Shown: positions 1 through 7,569, numbered from the stretch's first letter. The stretch is 10,102 bases of DNA from Endomicrobium sp. (GCA_031264895.1 JAISDI010000081.1:1-10102), one strand, 5' to 3'. Made by a program: numbers and translations. The notes: generated by a model from the letters alone, not told the origin.

Positions 1-3000
1 CCTTGCGTCGCTTGATACTATGGCATTATATACCGCATGTGTTAAAATATCGAAAGCAAACATTAAAATTACGCCTGATACTAAAGCCAAAGGCGCGGCG
101 AAAACAAAAGCCAGAGGAAATGTAAAAGGAATTGCTATGCCCAAAGCTAAACCTGCCGCCGAAAACGCTTTGATAAACACATCGCCGATGCGCCTTGTTT
201 TATAAGCATCATCTTTAATAATTCCGTTAGGGTAATGTTTTGCGACAAAATTTGGCAGCAATGACTCTGGGGATTCTTTAAAAGCAATATAAAAATGCCG
301 TTTCCAGCCCGTATATCCTTTTTTTTCGGCTTTTTCGGCTATTTGCTCATATTTTGATAATTCATGCTTATAGGTTTCATTAGAAATAGTGTCAGTTATC
401 TTATATTCTTGCGGTATTTCGTCAAGTTTGGGGAAATAAAATATTTCTTCGCTTTCTATATCAGTCGGTTTTTGCTCTTCCAAGTATTTTATTGTTTTTG
501 AAACGTCAATCTTTGAAATATTTCCGTATTCTCTAATTAATTCAATAATATAATTATAAATTGAAAACGGGTCGGCAGGTTCTCTTAAAAGTGGGCTAAC
601 AGTATTTTCTATGGCTTTTATAAGATTTATACCGTTTTGGATTTTATTAAGATCAAGGATATCGTTTAAAAAATATAGCGCGGCAAAACCGATAACATGA
701 GGATCGTCTTTTAATATATCAGTTTTATAATTCCAGCCTTTTAATTTATCGGCATACCATTTATTTCTCAACGCTTTGTTTATGCCTCCATTTAATATAT
801 TGACAATATGGGCTGTTAATTCTGCTTGAAATTCTCTTATAATTTGAAATGTTTTTCCTTCTTTAGACCCCCAATTTATGGTTATTTTACTTTTATCGTT
901 AAGATTAAGCCCCCAGCCCAAATAGTCGTCTAATAAATTGTGTCCTATTTCATGAGCGAATACAGAAGAGATTTCTCCGGATCTGGATAAGTACAAATAC
1001 CCGTAATTCCGTAGCGTACTGCTAGGAGTTTGGCTGCCTTTTAGTATTTGCGCTTTTAATATTTTTTCAAACAGTTCTTTACTTATTGTTTTTTCCGGAT
1101 AGACTTGTAAAAAAGATATTAATACAGCCGCATGATAACTTACCGCTATTTCATCCTTAAAAATTTGATCGTTTACAAGAGAAGTCAATTTTTTAAAATC
1201 AGCCGTCAGCATTTCTCTTTTTATCAAAATTCCGGATTGCTTTTGCAATTCATTTCTTGTTTTATCAGAAATCTCTATATCTTTTACTTGTGCGACTAAA
1301 TAAGCATAAAGCTTGATTTCAGAGACAACATTATTATTTTCTAATATTTTTTTTATAAAACCATTATCGTTATAGAAGTGGAAAAATATATAAAACGCTA
1401 AATCTAAATTCTGATTTTTCTTCTCAAGCAGCTTGACGGCAGAGTTTTTGTTTTGATTTTTAATTATATCTTGAATTTCTATTGCTTCTTGATAAGAAAC
1501 AAACTTAGATAAGTCAACAGAGGAGATTTTTTCTTCAATTCCATTTATTTTTTCGTTGCCATATCTGTCAAAAGAAAAAGAGTCCCGATATTCTACGTCA
1601 TTTTCAAAAAATATTTTTATATCAAACCGATGAGTTCCATCTTCAATAGTCTTTATCACTTCAATCTTATATCCGGGTTTTTTCTCATTAAGATATTCGT
1701 TTATCTTCCGAATTTCGTTTTCATAATCATTAAGATTTCTTCTTAAAAAAGCCTTTAACCAGCTTACGACACTTGCATTGTTGAAGGCTTTGGAAAAGTC
1801 TTCAAGGGTATTGTCCATTTTATCTAAATTGGAATATAAGTTCTTTTTAATATTACCAATGTCATCGTTAGCAAATTTCTTTTCAAATTTATCTAATTTA
1901 TTTTTATTAAACTCTAAATGCAGTTCCGTGTTTCTTGCGAAAGCCGAACGGACTTTTACGGCAAAATTTGCTATTTGTTTTATGATAGGAAATTTTATTT
2001 TGCTTGAAGCGGCTATAAATGCATTCTTCGTATGGCGGTTAATTTTGTTCAAAGCTTGCTCTAAATCTTTCCTGTCGGATTTATCGTGCAGTAACAAAAA
2101 TATTTTTTGAACTAGCGGAAAATATGCCCCTAAAACCATTATCGGCGTTTCTATGATTTTGATCCATTTATTCTGCGTTTCCGGTGAAAAATTAAACGTT
2201 TTAAAAATCCATTTAAGCCAGGCCATCGTCAGCTTTACCTGCGCGGAAGACTCTGTATTCTCTATTTGAGTTTTTGACGTTTCAGAATAGGTTTTGTCGT
2301 TTTCCGTTCCTATGGAAGTTAATTGGCCGTATTTTACATTATTGAAAGAAAAGTCGAGATTTGACAGCGGATTATCCGAATTAAACTTGTTTAAAAGCTC
2401 TAATATTTTTCTTTTTACCTCGTTGCTCGGAATACCTTTCTGTGGTCTGTAAATTGTAAAATGCAAAATATTTTCGTTTGATTGCCAGCCGGGAATATTT
2501 TTAAAAAGCCGTTTTGCTTTGTTAACAGAGTCTATTACTTCTTTATTTGTAATTTGAACTATGACAATGCCGTCGGCATTTAAATAGGCTTGGCATTCCA
2601 TTTTGCCTTTTACTTGGCTTATAATTTCATAAAACTCTTGCGGTATTGTTTTTTTAATATCTTCTAAAACTTGTGTTTCTAAAGGCTCGTTTAAAAGTAC
2701 CAGATCAGGCATAAATCCTATGGAAAAATGCCAAAACTGCGGCGCGATCAAAGCGCCGTTGTCATCTTTTACGATTTCCGCAAGTTCATTATAAAAATCT
2801 GCGATTTTCTGTGATTTTTCGGCAATATCAGGGTCGGTAACTACAGCTACGGGACCGGTAAATTTTGGACTTGCATCTTCGTTAAAAAATTTAGCTATGG
2901 CGTTTTCTACCGCATCCTTATCAAATTCATCTTCGGGAGAAAGTATGTGCATTACATTGCCTTTAATAACCGTAAATTCGCGTAAAATATAAGTTTGAAA

Positions 3001-5169
3001 TTTAGGCATACTTAATAATGCGGTAATTAAAGCATTGTTTGTATACCGTTGTTGAATAGCCTTGATCGGTAAGGTTCTGTCGGCTTTCTTCTCTAAATTG
3101 GCAGCTATAAGATATTGAAGAAAATCCGGTAAGCTTGAAAGTTGGTTTAAATTTATATTTTTGTTTTTACGTATCAGGGTTTGCAGGTCTTCATTGTTTG
3201 CTATTTCGAAAATTAAGCCGTTGCCGGTCAAAAAACCTTTGTCAACGGCTGCGGCGGCCAGTTTTTCTGTGATCAGCAAAAATAGTTCCGGATCTGCCGC
3301 TGCGGTCAACATTTTGCTTATAGTTTCTATGTTGCTTCTTATGTCTAACAAGACTTTTGGGGTAAAAATATTTGTTTTTCCGGTTTCATCCGGCGTATCT
3401 ATGGAAATTTCGTCAAGATCAAATTTTTGTCCGTCCCATTTGAGGTTTAAAGTTTCTCCGTTAAAATATACGGTTGCATTGCCGTTTTTAAATTCTATTT
3501 TCGCATTGTTTGAGCCAAGTGCCAAAGATATGGCATTTTTGGATATGTCCGCCGGCTGGACGTCTTTTTTATTTGTGGCTTGTTTGGCTTCTGAACTTAA
3601 CTGTTTTGCCTGCCGTTTTGCAAGCTCCGTATAGATATGATTTGAATCTTCAAAACCTGCCACATTAGGTGTGATCGTTATATAAGAAACATTATTTTGT
3701 TCGCATATATTTTGTAAACCTTCGCTGTGAAATCCGCCTGTAACTACTGCGGAAATCTCGGCGTTTTTTAATATTCCGGCAAGTTCCTGCGCCGTTATTG
3801 AAGCGGCGTCCGTTTTTTGCGTATTTCCGGCTTTTTGTATTGAAAGCTTTTCGGAAAATATTTCGTCCCTTTTGAAATTGGTGTCGTAAAATTCGTTTAT
3901 TTCTTTAAAATCGATTTCAGGACTATTTAAAGCGCTTTCATAAGTGTATTTTTCCCAAACGGACTTAAAAAGAGCAAACTTTTCTTTAAAATATTTATAA
4001 TCGTCCGAAGATATTGACGCACTTAAATAATCTTTCAAATATTCGTAAAAGTCCGCGGCAAAAGATATTTCAAGCTCGCTTTTATCTTCAGATAAACCCA
4101 GACGTATTTTTTCGATCAGGCGTTTTTCTTCTTTGATCAATTCCAGAGGATTTAAATCTTTTTCTCTCTGGACATAATCAAAAAACAATTTTAGATCCGA
4201 CTTTGAATCGTCCAAAACTATATTGTAATCTTTTAACAATGCCGGCACGTAAACGTACAAATCGTTTAAGTTCTCGAAATTTTTTGTTTTCTCGAGCAGA
4301 GCGCTGTAAGCCGAATACGGAATCTTTTCTTTAAGTTCTTTTATAAAGAGGCGCATTTGCGCCGTTATTTGCCTGTAATTCAATAATCTGGTCATGCCGT
4401 TTATGGCAATATATCGTTTGACGTTCGGGTAAGCGTCTAAGTTTATGTAATATATGGAATCGTATTTATCTTCTCCTTTGTTAGCTTCATTTATATATTT
4501 TACAAGCGCGGAATAATATTTGTTTGCTGAAATTCTTCCGCTTTTATATCTTTTCGACAGTTCGTTAAAACGTCTGTTTTTAAAATTGAAATATTTGTTT
4601 ATAAGAAGCGCCAGTTCTTTGTCCAGCAGTTGTATTTGCCGTTTATAATGGTTTTGGTTTTCTAAAATATTTCCGAATTTGACCAAGTTTGCGCCGTGAA
4701 TTTTGGCGTCTTCCAAACCTTTGATCGTTTTGTTTTCCGATACCGCACAATAGTATTCGCCTGCCGAAAGCCTGCCGGAATCTAAAAGAGCGTCGACTAC
4801 GGCCTGACGTTTATCTTTATCTATATCGTTTAGCCAGTCCGTCTTGATATCCGAATATGCGCCTTCACAATAAATAGCGTTTAGCCCGTATTTCGTTTCA
4901 AGTTCATTAAGAATTGCCGCTATATTTCTTTGAACGCGGGGATTGCAATGCAGATCTTGTATATTGATTATTATCTTTTTTTGCGAAGACAAATCGCCAA
5001 ACAATGCCGCCGCGTTTATTTTTCCGAACGAATACGAAATAACGGGTTCGCCTATGCTTAAAATTTTAGGAGCAGTCAAAACCTGCGGCGGCATAGCCGC
5101 AAAAAGCGGCTGGCTTACGATGCCGTAAGTAAAAAATAAAGCCGTTAAAACTGCGATAAATTTTTTCAT
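1..5169 (-). CDS. Giant exported multidomain protein (Tiki/ChaN-like + 2H phosphoesterase-like + HEXXH metallopeptidase), C-terminus beyond window
   Basis: Read on the minus strand, the frame is open from ATG at 5169 to the window edge: 1723 codons, no stop, C-terminus outside. The start is set by AAGGAC (5175-5180), 5 nt upstream. Residues 1-25 form a signal peptide (MKK, hydrophobic core, PLFAA), so the protein is exported. Residues about 36-500 carry DLHCN (H74), CEG (E102) and GGFH (G478-H481), matching the H/E and GxxH signature of the Tiki/ChaN/TraB superfamily, with a long charged helical insertion between. Residues about 770-930 hold HFSI (H814) and HFTI (H903), the paired motifs of 2H phosphoesterases. 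HEIGH (1406-1410) with E1446 or E1450 downstream looks like a gluzincin-type zinc site. Residues 1003-1028 are mildly hydrophobic; 1668-1706 could form a membrane hairpin. The reading frame is directly seen; the domain names are motif-based inference. Substrate and role are unknown. Confidence 0.93.
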   Translation of the reverse strand, partial: MKKFIAVLTALFFTYGIVSQPLFAAMPPQVLTAPKILSIGEPVISYSFGKINAAALFGDLSSQKKIIINIQDLHCNPRVQRNIAAILNELETKYGLNAIYCEGAYSDIKTDWLNDIDKDKRQAVVDALLDSGRLSAGEYYCAVSENKTIKGLEDAKIHGANLVKFGNILENQNHYKRQIQLLDKELALLINKYFNFKNRRFNELSKRYKSGRISANKYYSALVKYINEANKGEDKYDSIYYINLDAYPNVKRYIAINGMTRLLNYRQITAQMRLFIKELKEKIPYSAYSALLEKTKNFENLNDLYVYVPALLKDYNIVLDDSKSDLKLFFDYVQREKDLNPLELIKEEKRLIEKIRLGLSEDKSELEISFAADFYEYLKDYLSASISSDDYKYFKEKFALFKSVWEKYTYESALNSPEIDFKEINEFYDTNFKRDEIFSEKLSIQKAGNTQKTDAASITAQELAGILKNAEISAVVTGGFHSEGLQNICEQNNVSYITITPNVAGFEDSNHIYTELAKRQAKQLSSEAKQATNKKDVQPADISKNAISLALGSNNAKIEFKNGNATVYFNGETLNLKWDGQKFDLDEISIDTPDETGKTNIFTPKVLLDIRSNIETISKMLTAAADPELFLLITEKLAAAAVDKGFLTGNGLIFEIANNEDLQTLIRKNKNINLNQLSSLPDFLQYLIAANLEKKADRTLPIKAIQQRYTNNALITALLSMPKFQTYILREFTVIKGNVMHILSPEDEFDKDAVENAIAKFFNEDASPKFTGPVAVVTDPDIAEKSQKIADFYNELAEIVKDDNGALIAPQFWHFSIGFMPDLVLLNEPLETQVLEDIKKTIPQEFYEIISQVKGKMECQAYLNADGIVIVQITNKEVIDSVNKAKRLFKNIPGWQSNENILHFTIYRPQKGIPSNEVKRKILELLNKFNSDNPLSNLDFSFNNVKYGQLTSIGTENDKTYSETSKTQIENTESSAQVKLTMAWLKWIFKTFNFSPETQNKWIKIIETPIMVLGAYFPLVQKIFLLLHDKSDRKDLEQALNKINRHTKNAFIAASSKIKFPIIKQIANFAVKVRSAFARNTELHLEFNKNKLDKFEKKFANDDIGNIKKNLYSNLDKMDNTLEDFSKAFNNASVVSWLKAFLRRNLNDYENEIRKINEYLNEKKPGYKIEVIKTIEDGTHRFDIKIFFENDVEYRDSFSFDRYGNEKINGIEEKISSVDLSKFVSYQEAIEIQDIIKNQNKNSAVKLLEKKNQNLDLAFYIFFHFYNDNGFIKKILENNNVVSEIKLYAYLVAQVKDIEISDKTRNELQKQSGILIKREMLTADFKKLTSLVNDQIFKDEIAVSYHAAVLISFLQVYPEKTISKELFEKILKAQILKGSQTPSSTLRNYGYLYLSRSGEISSVFAHEIGHNLLDDYLGWGLNLNDKSKITINWGSKEGKTFQIIREFQAELTAHIVNILNGGINKALRNKWYADKLKGWNYKTDILKDDPHVIGFAALYFLNDILDLNKIQNGINLIKAIENTVSPLLREPADPFSIYNYIIELIREYGNISKIDVSKTIKYLEEQKPTDIESEEIFYFPKLDEIPQEYKITDTISNETYKHELSKYEQIAEKAEKKGYTGWKRHFYIAFKESPESLLPNFVAKHYPNGIIKDDAYKTRRIGDVFIKAFSAAGLALGIAIPFTFPLAFVFAAPLALVSGVILMFAFDILTHAVYNAIVSSDAR

Positions 5170-5174
5170 AAAAT

Positions 5175-5180
5175 GTCCTT
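5175..5180 (-). promoter_or_regulatory. Ribosome binding site of the giant exported protein
   Basis: AAGGAC on the minus strand lies 5 nt before the ATG at 5169 and directly precedes a signal-peptide-coding start. It fixes the start codon of the giant gene. It also contrasts with the gene upstream, which has no Shine-Dalgarno. Confidence 0.7.
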
Positions 5181-5193
5181 ATTCAGCCAATAA

Positions 5194-5230
5194 AAAAATG
5201 CAGCCGCAAATATTATGCAGCTGCATTTTT
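5194..5230 (-). terminator. Hairpin with T-run between the 169-aa membrane protein and the giant gene
   Basis: AAAAATGCAGC (5194-5204) and its exact reverse complement GCTGCATTTTT (5220-5230) form an 11-bp perfect stem with a 15-nt loop. On the minus strand the stem is followed by a run of seven T, as in an intrinsic terminator. The upstream gene's last codons (Asn-Ala-Ala-Ala-stop) lie inside the stem. The giant gene starts only 25 nt beyond the hairpin, so this may be a partial terminator or attenuator that sets the ratio of the two messages. The plus-strand side also ends in T's, but no plus-strand gene ends nearby. Confidence 0.55.
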
Positions 5231-5722
5231 ATTCAATAACGATAAATTGATATTAAAAGCGTCTCTTAACAGCGCTAAATACATAAGCAAAAAAGCAAAA
5301 AGACATAGTACTCCCGTACAGCCATGTCTTATTCGTACAAATAAAGCTTGTGAAAATATGCGGATACCGGCATTTGTGTACGCAAAAACAAAATTGCATG
5401 AAAACGATTGTATTGCAGATAAAACAAAAACCGGCACAAGAGCCGCATGAACGCCAAATGCGCGGTCTGCAAAATCTTGCGTATCATTTTTTTGATTATC
5501 CGCTTTTTCGGGTTTATCGTTTTGTTTTTTTTTCATCAGGTCATTGATAACGTCCAAGGGATTTCCGGACGCCATAACGGCATTGAAAGATTGCGAGGCG
5601 CGCGTCTCCAAATATATATCGTTATTTTCTAAAACAAAAAGAAAAGAAAAAGAGTTAAATATAACTCCTGAAAAGATTAATAAGGCTGTTAATTTGATTT
5701 TTATAAATTTATAAATTGACAT
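5213..5722 (-). CDS. Small membrane protein of unknown function, probably leaderless
   Basis: I do not recognise a family for this 169-residue protein. Residues 8-31 are a hydrophobic N-terminal segment (signal peptide or anchor) after a basic start. Residues 60-86 are a polar, Lys/Asp/Gln-rich linker. Residues 91-127 and 137-152 are hydrophobic and could give two more membrane passes, separated by the basic stretch VRIRHG. An inner-membrane location is the likeliest reading. No Shine-Dalgarno precedes the ATG; a consensus -10 TATAAT ends 6 nt before it, suggesting a leaderless transcript. The gene points toward the giant exported protein 43 nt downstream, so the two may form an operon interrupted by a hairpin. 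A plus-strand shadow frame exists, but only this strand has a promoter, a signal-like N-terminus and a neighbour in the same direction. Confidence 0.6.
   Translation of the reverse strand: MSIYKFIKIKLTALLIFSGVIFNSFSFLFVLENNDIYLETRASQSFNAVMASGNPLDVINDLMKKKQNDKPEKADNQKNDTQDFADRAFGVHAALVPVFVLSAIQSFSCNFVFAYTNAGIRIFSQALFVRIRHGCTGVLCLFAFLLMYLALLRDAFNINLSLLNKNAAA
5300..5330. repeat. Inverted repeat (hairpin) inside the small membrane protein gene
   Basis: AAGACAT (5300-5306) pairs with ATGTCTT (5324-5330). Inside it GTAC (5308-5311) pairs with GTAC (5316-5319) around a TCCC loop, giving an 11-bp interrupted stem with a one-base/four-base bulge. It lies in the coding region for the C-terminal membrane part. 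It may be only a fold in the mRNA; no function can be assigned. Confidence 0.4.
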
Positions 5723-5728
5723 ATTTAT

Positions 5729-5756
5729 ATTATAATTAAAATCTTAGAATTTACAA
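5729..5756 (-). promoter_or_regulatory. Promoter of the small membrane protein gene, giving a near-leaderless mRNA
   Basis: On the minus strand TTGTAA (5756-5751) is followed after 16 bases by a perfect TATAAT (5734-5729). A start site about 7 nt beyond the -10 would fall at about 5722, the A of the ATG. The absence of any Shine-Dalgarno before this ATG fits a leaderless message. Confidence 0.5.
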
Positions 5757-5771
5757 TACGGACATTTACGT

Positions 5772-5812
5772 TTGCGGACAAAATTGTAAATTATATAAAA
5801 ATTGTGTAGTAT
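5772..5812 (+). promoter_or_regulatory. Candidate promoter(s) for the reductase gene
   Basis: Two overlapping sigma70-like candidates point right. TTGCGG (5772-5777) lies 16 bases before TATAAA (5794-5799). TTGTAA (5784-5789) lies 17 bases before TAGTAT (5807-5812). Neither is a full consensus. They sit back to back with the minus-strand promoter, making 5723-5850 a divergent regulatory region of 128 bases. Confidence 0.35.
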
Positions 5813-5850
5813 GAATTGTCGTTAATACTTTCAATAAATTAAAGGTAATC

Positions 5851-6561
5851 GTGAAAAATATGCAAAATAAAACAGTTTTGATAACCGGTATATCAAGAGG
5901 CATAGGCAAAAAGCTTGCGCTTGCTTTTTGCGAAGCCGGCTGGAATGTCTGCGGGTGTTATAAAACGAATAAGCCGGACTACGAAATTAAGGATTCAAAA
6001 TTTTTTCAATGCGATATTTCAAACCCCAAACAAGCGGCTTCTCTTGTTAAAAAGACTTGCGAGACGTTTGGGAAAATAGATTGTCTTATAAATAATGCGT
6101 CGATAGGCAAAAATAAGATAATTTTCAAAGAAGAAGCGCAAAACTGGAACGAAGTTATACAAACTAATCTTAACGGCACATTTTATATGATTAAAGAGGC
6201 ATTAGCCGTTATGGCAAAACTGCGCGGCGCGGCGATAATAAATATTTCGTCGATTTCGGCGTATAAATCTTATGCCGGAGCGGCAAGCTATTCAGCTTCA
6301 AAAGCCGCAGTTATAGCTTTAACAAAAACAGCCGCAAGAGAAGGCGGACGTTTTGGAGTAACGGTAAACGCCGTATTTCCGGGCTTTCATTTCACGTCTT
6401 TGGGAAAGTCCGCCGGAGATAAATACATAGAAGAAAGAAAAAACGAAAGCGTTCTAAACGCGACCACAGATATGGAAGAATTCATAAAATTCATGCTCCT
6501 GCTTTCACAATTCAAAACCGTATCCGGACAAGTTTTTAATATTGATTCGAGAATAATTTAA
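5851..6561 (+). CDS. SDR-family oxidoreductase, FabG-like (3-oxoacyl-ACP reductase type)
   Basis: A 236-residue classical short-chain dehydrogenase/reductase, close to the usual 245 of FabG. It has the Rossmann nucleotide motif TGISRGIG (12-19), the NNAS motif (81-84), and the catalytic tetrad N107, S134, Y147 and K151 (YSASK, with Ser 13 residues before Tyr). PG follows at 177-178, and the tail VSGQVFNID replaces the usual TGQ-x-x-x-VDGG ending. Known family chemistry is NAD(P)H-dependent reduction of a ketone; given the ketoacyl synthase gene downstream, 3-oxoacyl-ACP is the favoured substrate, but this is inference. It starts at GTG, not ATG: AAAGG at 5841-5845 is 5 nt before GTG 5851, while the internal ATG at 5860 would sit too far away. 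The protein is soluble and cytoplasmic. Generic SDR sugar or alcohol reductases remain possible. Confidence 0.9.
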   Translation: MKNMQNKTVLITGISRGIGKKLALAFCEAGWNVCGCYKTNKPDYEIKDSKFFQCDISNPKQAASLVKKTCETFGKIDCLINNASIGKNKIIFKEEAQNWNEVIQTNLNGTFYMIKEALAVMAKLRGAAIINISSISAYKSYAGAASYSASKAAVIALTKTAAREGGRFGVTVNAVFPGFHFTSLGKSAGDKYIEERKNESVLNATTDMEEFIKFMLLLSQFKTVSGQVFNIDSRII

Positions 6562-6908
6562 GTCCTTGCGGACGGCATTTTAGAACGGCAACGGCGACCA
6601 CCCCGTCCTGCCTTCGGCAGGCCACCCCTCCGTAGAGGGGAATTCCGACTACGACAATGACAGCTGCAACAGCCTTTGATTGTCGAGGCAGACGGCTTTT
6701 GCAGGCAGCAAATCAGAAAAGCAGCGTTCCTTTAGTCTTTGCCGTTAAATTCCCCTCTACGGAGGGGTGGCCGAGACATTTTGTCTCGGACGGGGTGGTC
6801 GCCGTTGCCGTTGCTGTTGTCGTTTATCTGTTTTGCCATCATGCTGCAATCAAAGCTTGTCAGCATCTGTTGTTCGCCGTTGCCGTCTAATATGCCGTCT
6901 GTAAAGAC
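6562..6908. repeat. Outer imperfect inverted repeat enclosing the foldback element
   Basis: Bases 6562-6597, directly after the reductase stop, match the reverse complement of 6874-6908 at about 31 of 36 positions, with one indel. Both contain GACGGCA, then TTA or ATTA, then CGGCAACGGCGA. The gene-free stretch between the reductase and the acetyltransferase (6562-6935) is therefore almost wholly a nested palindrome. The left copy starts with a mini-hairpin, GTCC-TTGC-GGAC (6562-6573). Frames that cross this stretch look like chance products of the repeat and carry no recognisable domain. Confidence 0.55.
6584..6812. mobile_element. Foldback palindromic element (two REP/BIME-like units in inverted orientation)
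   Basis: The left arm 6584-6644 and right arm 6748-6812 are inverted copies. Each arm has a 25-base outer block and a 25-base inner block that match perfectly between arms (6584-6608 with 6788-6812; 6620-6644 with 6748-6772). Between the blocks sits a small hairpin that differs: TGCC-TTC-GGCA on the left (6609-6619), GAGAC-ATTTT-GTCTC on the right (6773-6787). The inner block itself folds as CCCCTC-CGTA-GAGGGG. The 103-base spacer (6645-6747) shows no gene. The GC-rich, non-coding, hairpin-in-palindrome layout resembles REP/BIME-type or MITE-like dispersed repeats, which are moved in trans; no transposase is present here. Dispersal in the genome is inferred, not seen. If transcribed, it would form a stem of about 60 bp between two genes. 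Confidence 0.75.
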
Positions 6909-6935
6909 AAATCTTCAAGAAAAAGGGGAATCTTA

Positions 6936-7562
6936 ATGCCCATGACCGAAAAAGAAAAAATGCTGTCCGGCGAATTGTATACTTCAAGAAACCCTGAATT
7001 GCAGCAAGACAATTTGAAATGTAAAAAACTTACGCGGCTGTTTAATCAAACTACCGAAGAAGAATCGGAGCGTCGCGATAAACTTTTACGTGAATTGTTT
7101 GGAAAAGTTGGTAAGCATATATTTATTGAACCGCCGCTTCACTGCGATTACGGCTGTAATGTTTTCATCGGGGATAACTTTTTTGCTAATTACGATTGCA
7201 TAATATTGGATACATGCAAAGTAAAAATTGGCAATAATGTGTTTTTCGGGCCAAAAGTGTGCGTTTATGCGGCCTCTCATCCGATAGATGCGCAAGTCAG
7301 AGCGGAAATTTTGGAGATTGGCAAACCCGTAACTATTGGCGATAATGTCTGGATCGGCGGAAATGCCGTGATAAATCCCGGCGTTGTAATAGGAAACAAT
7401 AGCATTATCGGTTCTGGTTCCGTTGTGACAAAAAATATTCCGGAAAATGTTATTGCGGCGGGCAATCCGTGCAAAGTTTTACGAAATATCACTGATGAAG
7501 ATAAAAAATATTGGCAGGAAAAAAGAAAAAAATGGCTCAAAGATGCAGGCGGCACGGAATAA
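6936..7562 (+). CDS. Sugar O-acetyltransferase, LacA/Maa/NodL type (left-handed beta-helix)
   Basis: The 208 residues match the maltose/galactoside acetyltransferase family in length and order. The helical N-terminal domain (residues 4-57) has the typical EKEKMLSGELY start and a later RxxLLRELFG. A left-handed parallel beta-helix of hexapeptide repeats follows (about 62-180: VFIGDN, VKIGNN, VTIGDN, VWIGGN, VVIGNN, SIIGSGSVV). The catalytic histidine is H115 in ASHPID, the same number as in E. coli LacA. The ending IAAGNPCKVLR is the family's closing motif. It transfers acetyl from acetyl-CoA to a sugar or glycan hydroxyl in the cytoplasm; the actual acceptor is unknown. The start is supported by AAGGGG (6923-6928), 7 nt before ATG 6936. 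It is followed after 7 nt by the ketoacyl synthase gene, so the two are co-transcribed. Confidence 0.93.
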   Translation: MPMTEKEKMLSGELYTSRNPELQQDNLKCKKLTRLFNQTTEEESERRDKLLRELFGKVGKHIFIEPPLHCDYGCNVFIGDNFFANYDCIILDTCKVKIGNNVFFGPKVCVYAASHPIDAQVRAEILEIGKPVTIGDNVWIGGNAVINPGVVIGNNSIIGSGSVVTKNIPENVIAAGNPCKVLRNITDEDKKYWQEKRKKWLKDAGGTE

Positions 7563-7569
7563 ATAATAA

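Noticed and set aside
3161..3634. 157-codon open frame on the plus strand
   Set aside because: It lies wholly inside the giant minus-strand gene, has no ribosome site or recognisable domain, and is a shadow of that gene. The same holds for the shorter plus-strand frames at 20-205, 1778-2110 and 4943-5128.
5247..5632. Three overlapping plus-strand frames opposite the small membrane protein
   Set aside because: They are mutually overlapping, have no promoter or signal features, and compete with a minus-strand gene that has a consensus promoter and signal-like N-terminus.
6657..6936. Two overlapping plus-strand frames of 77 and 65 codons
   Set aside because: Both run through the right arm of the foldback element; their sequence is a translation of the repeat, with no domain.
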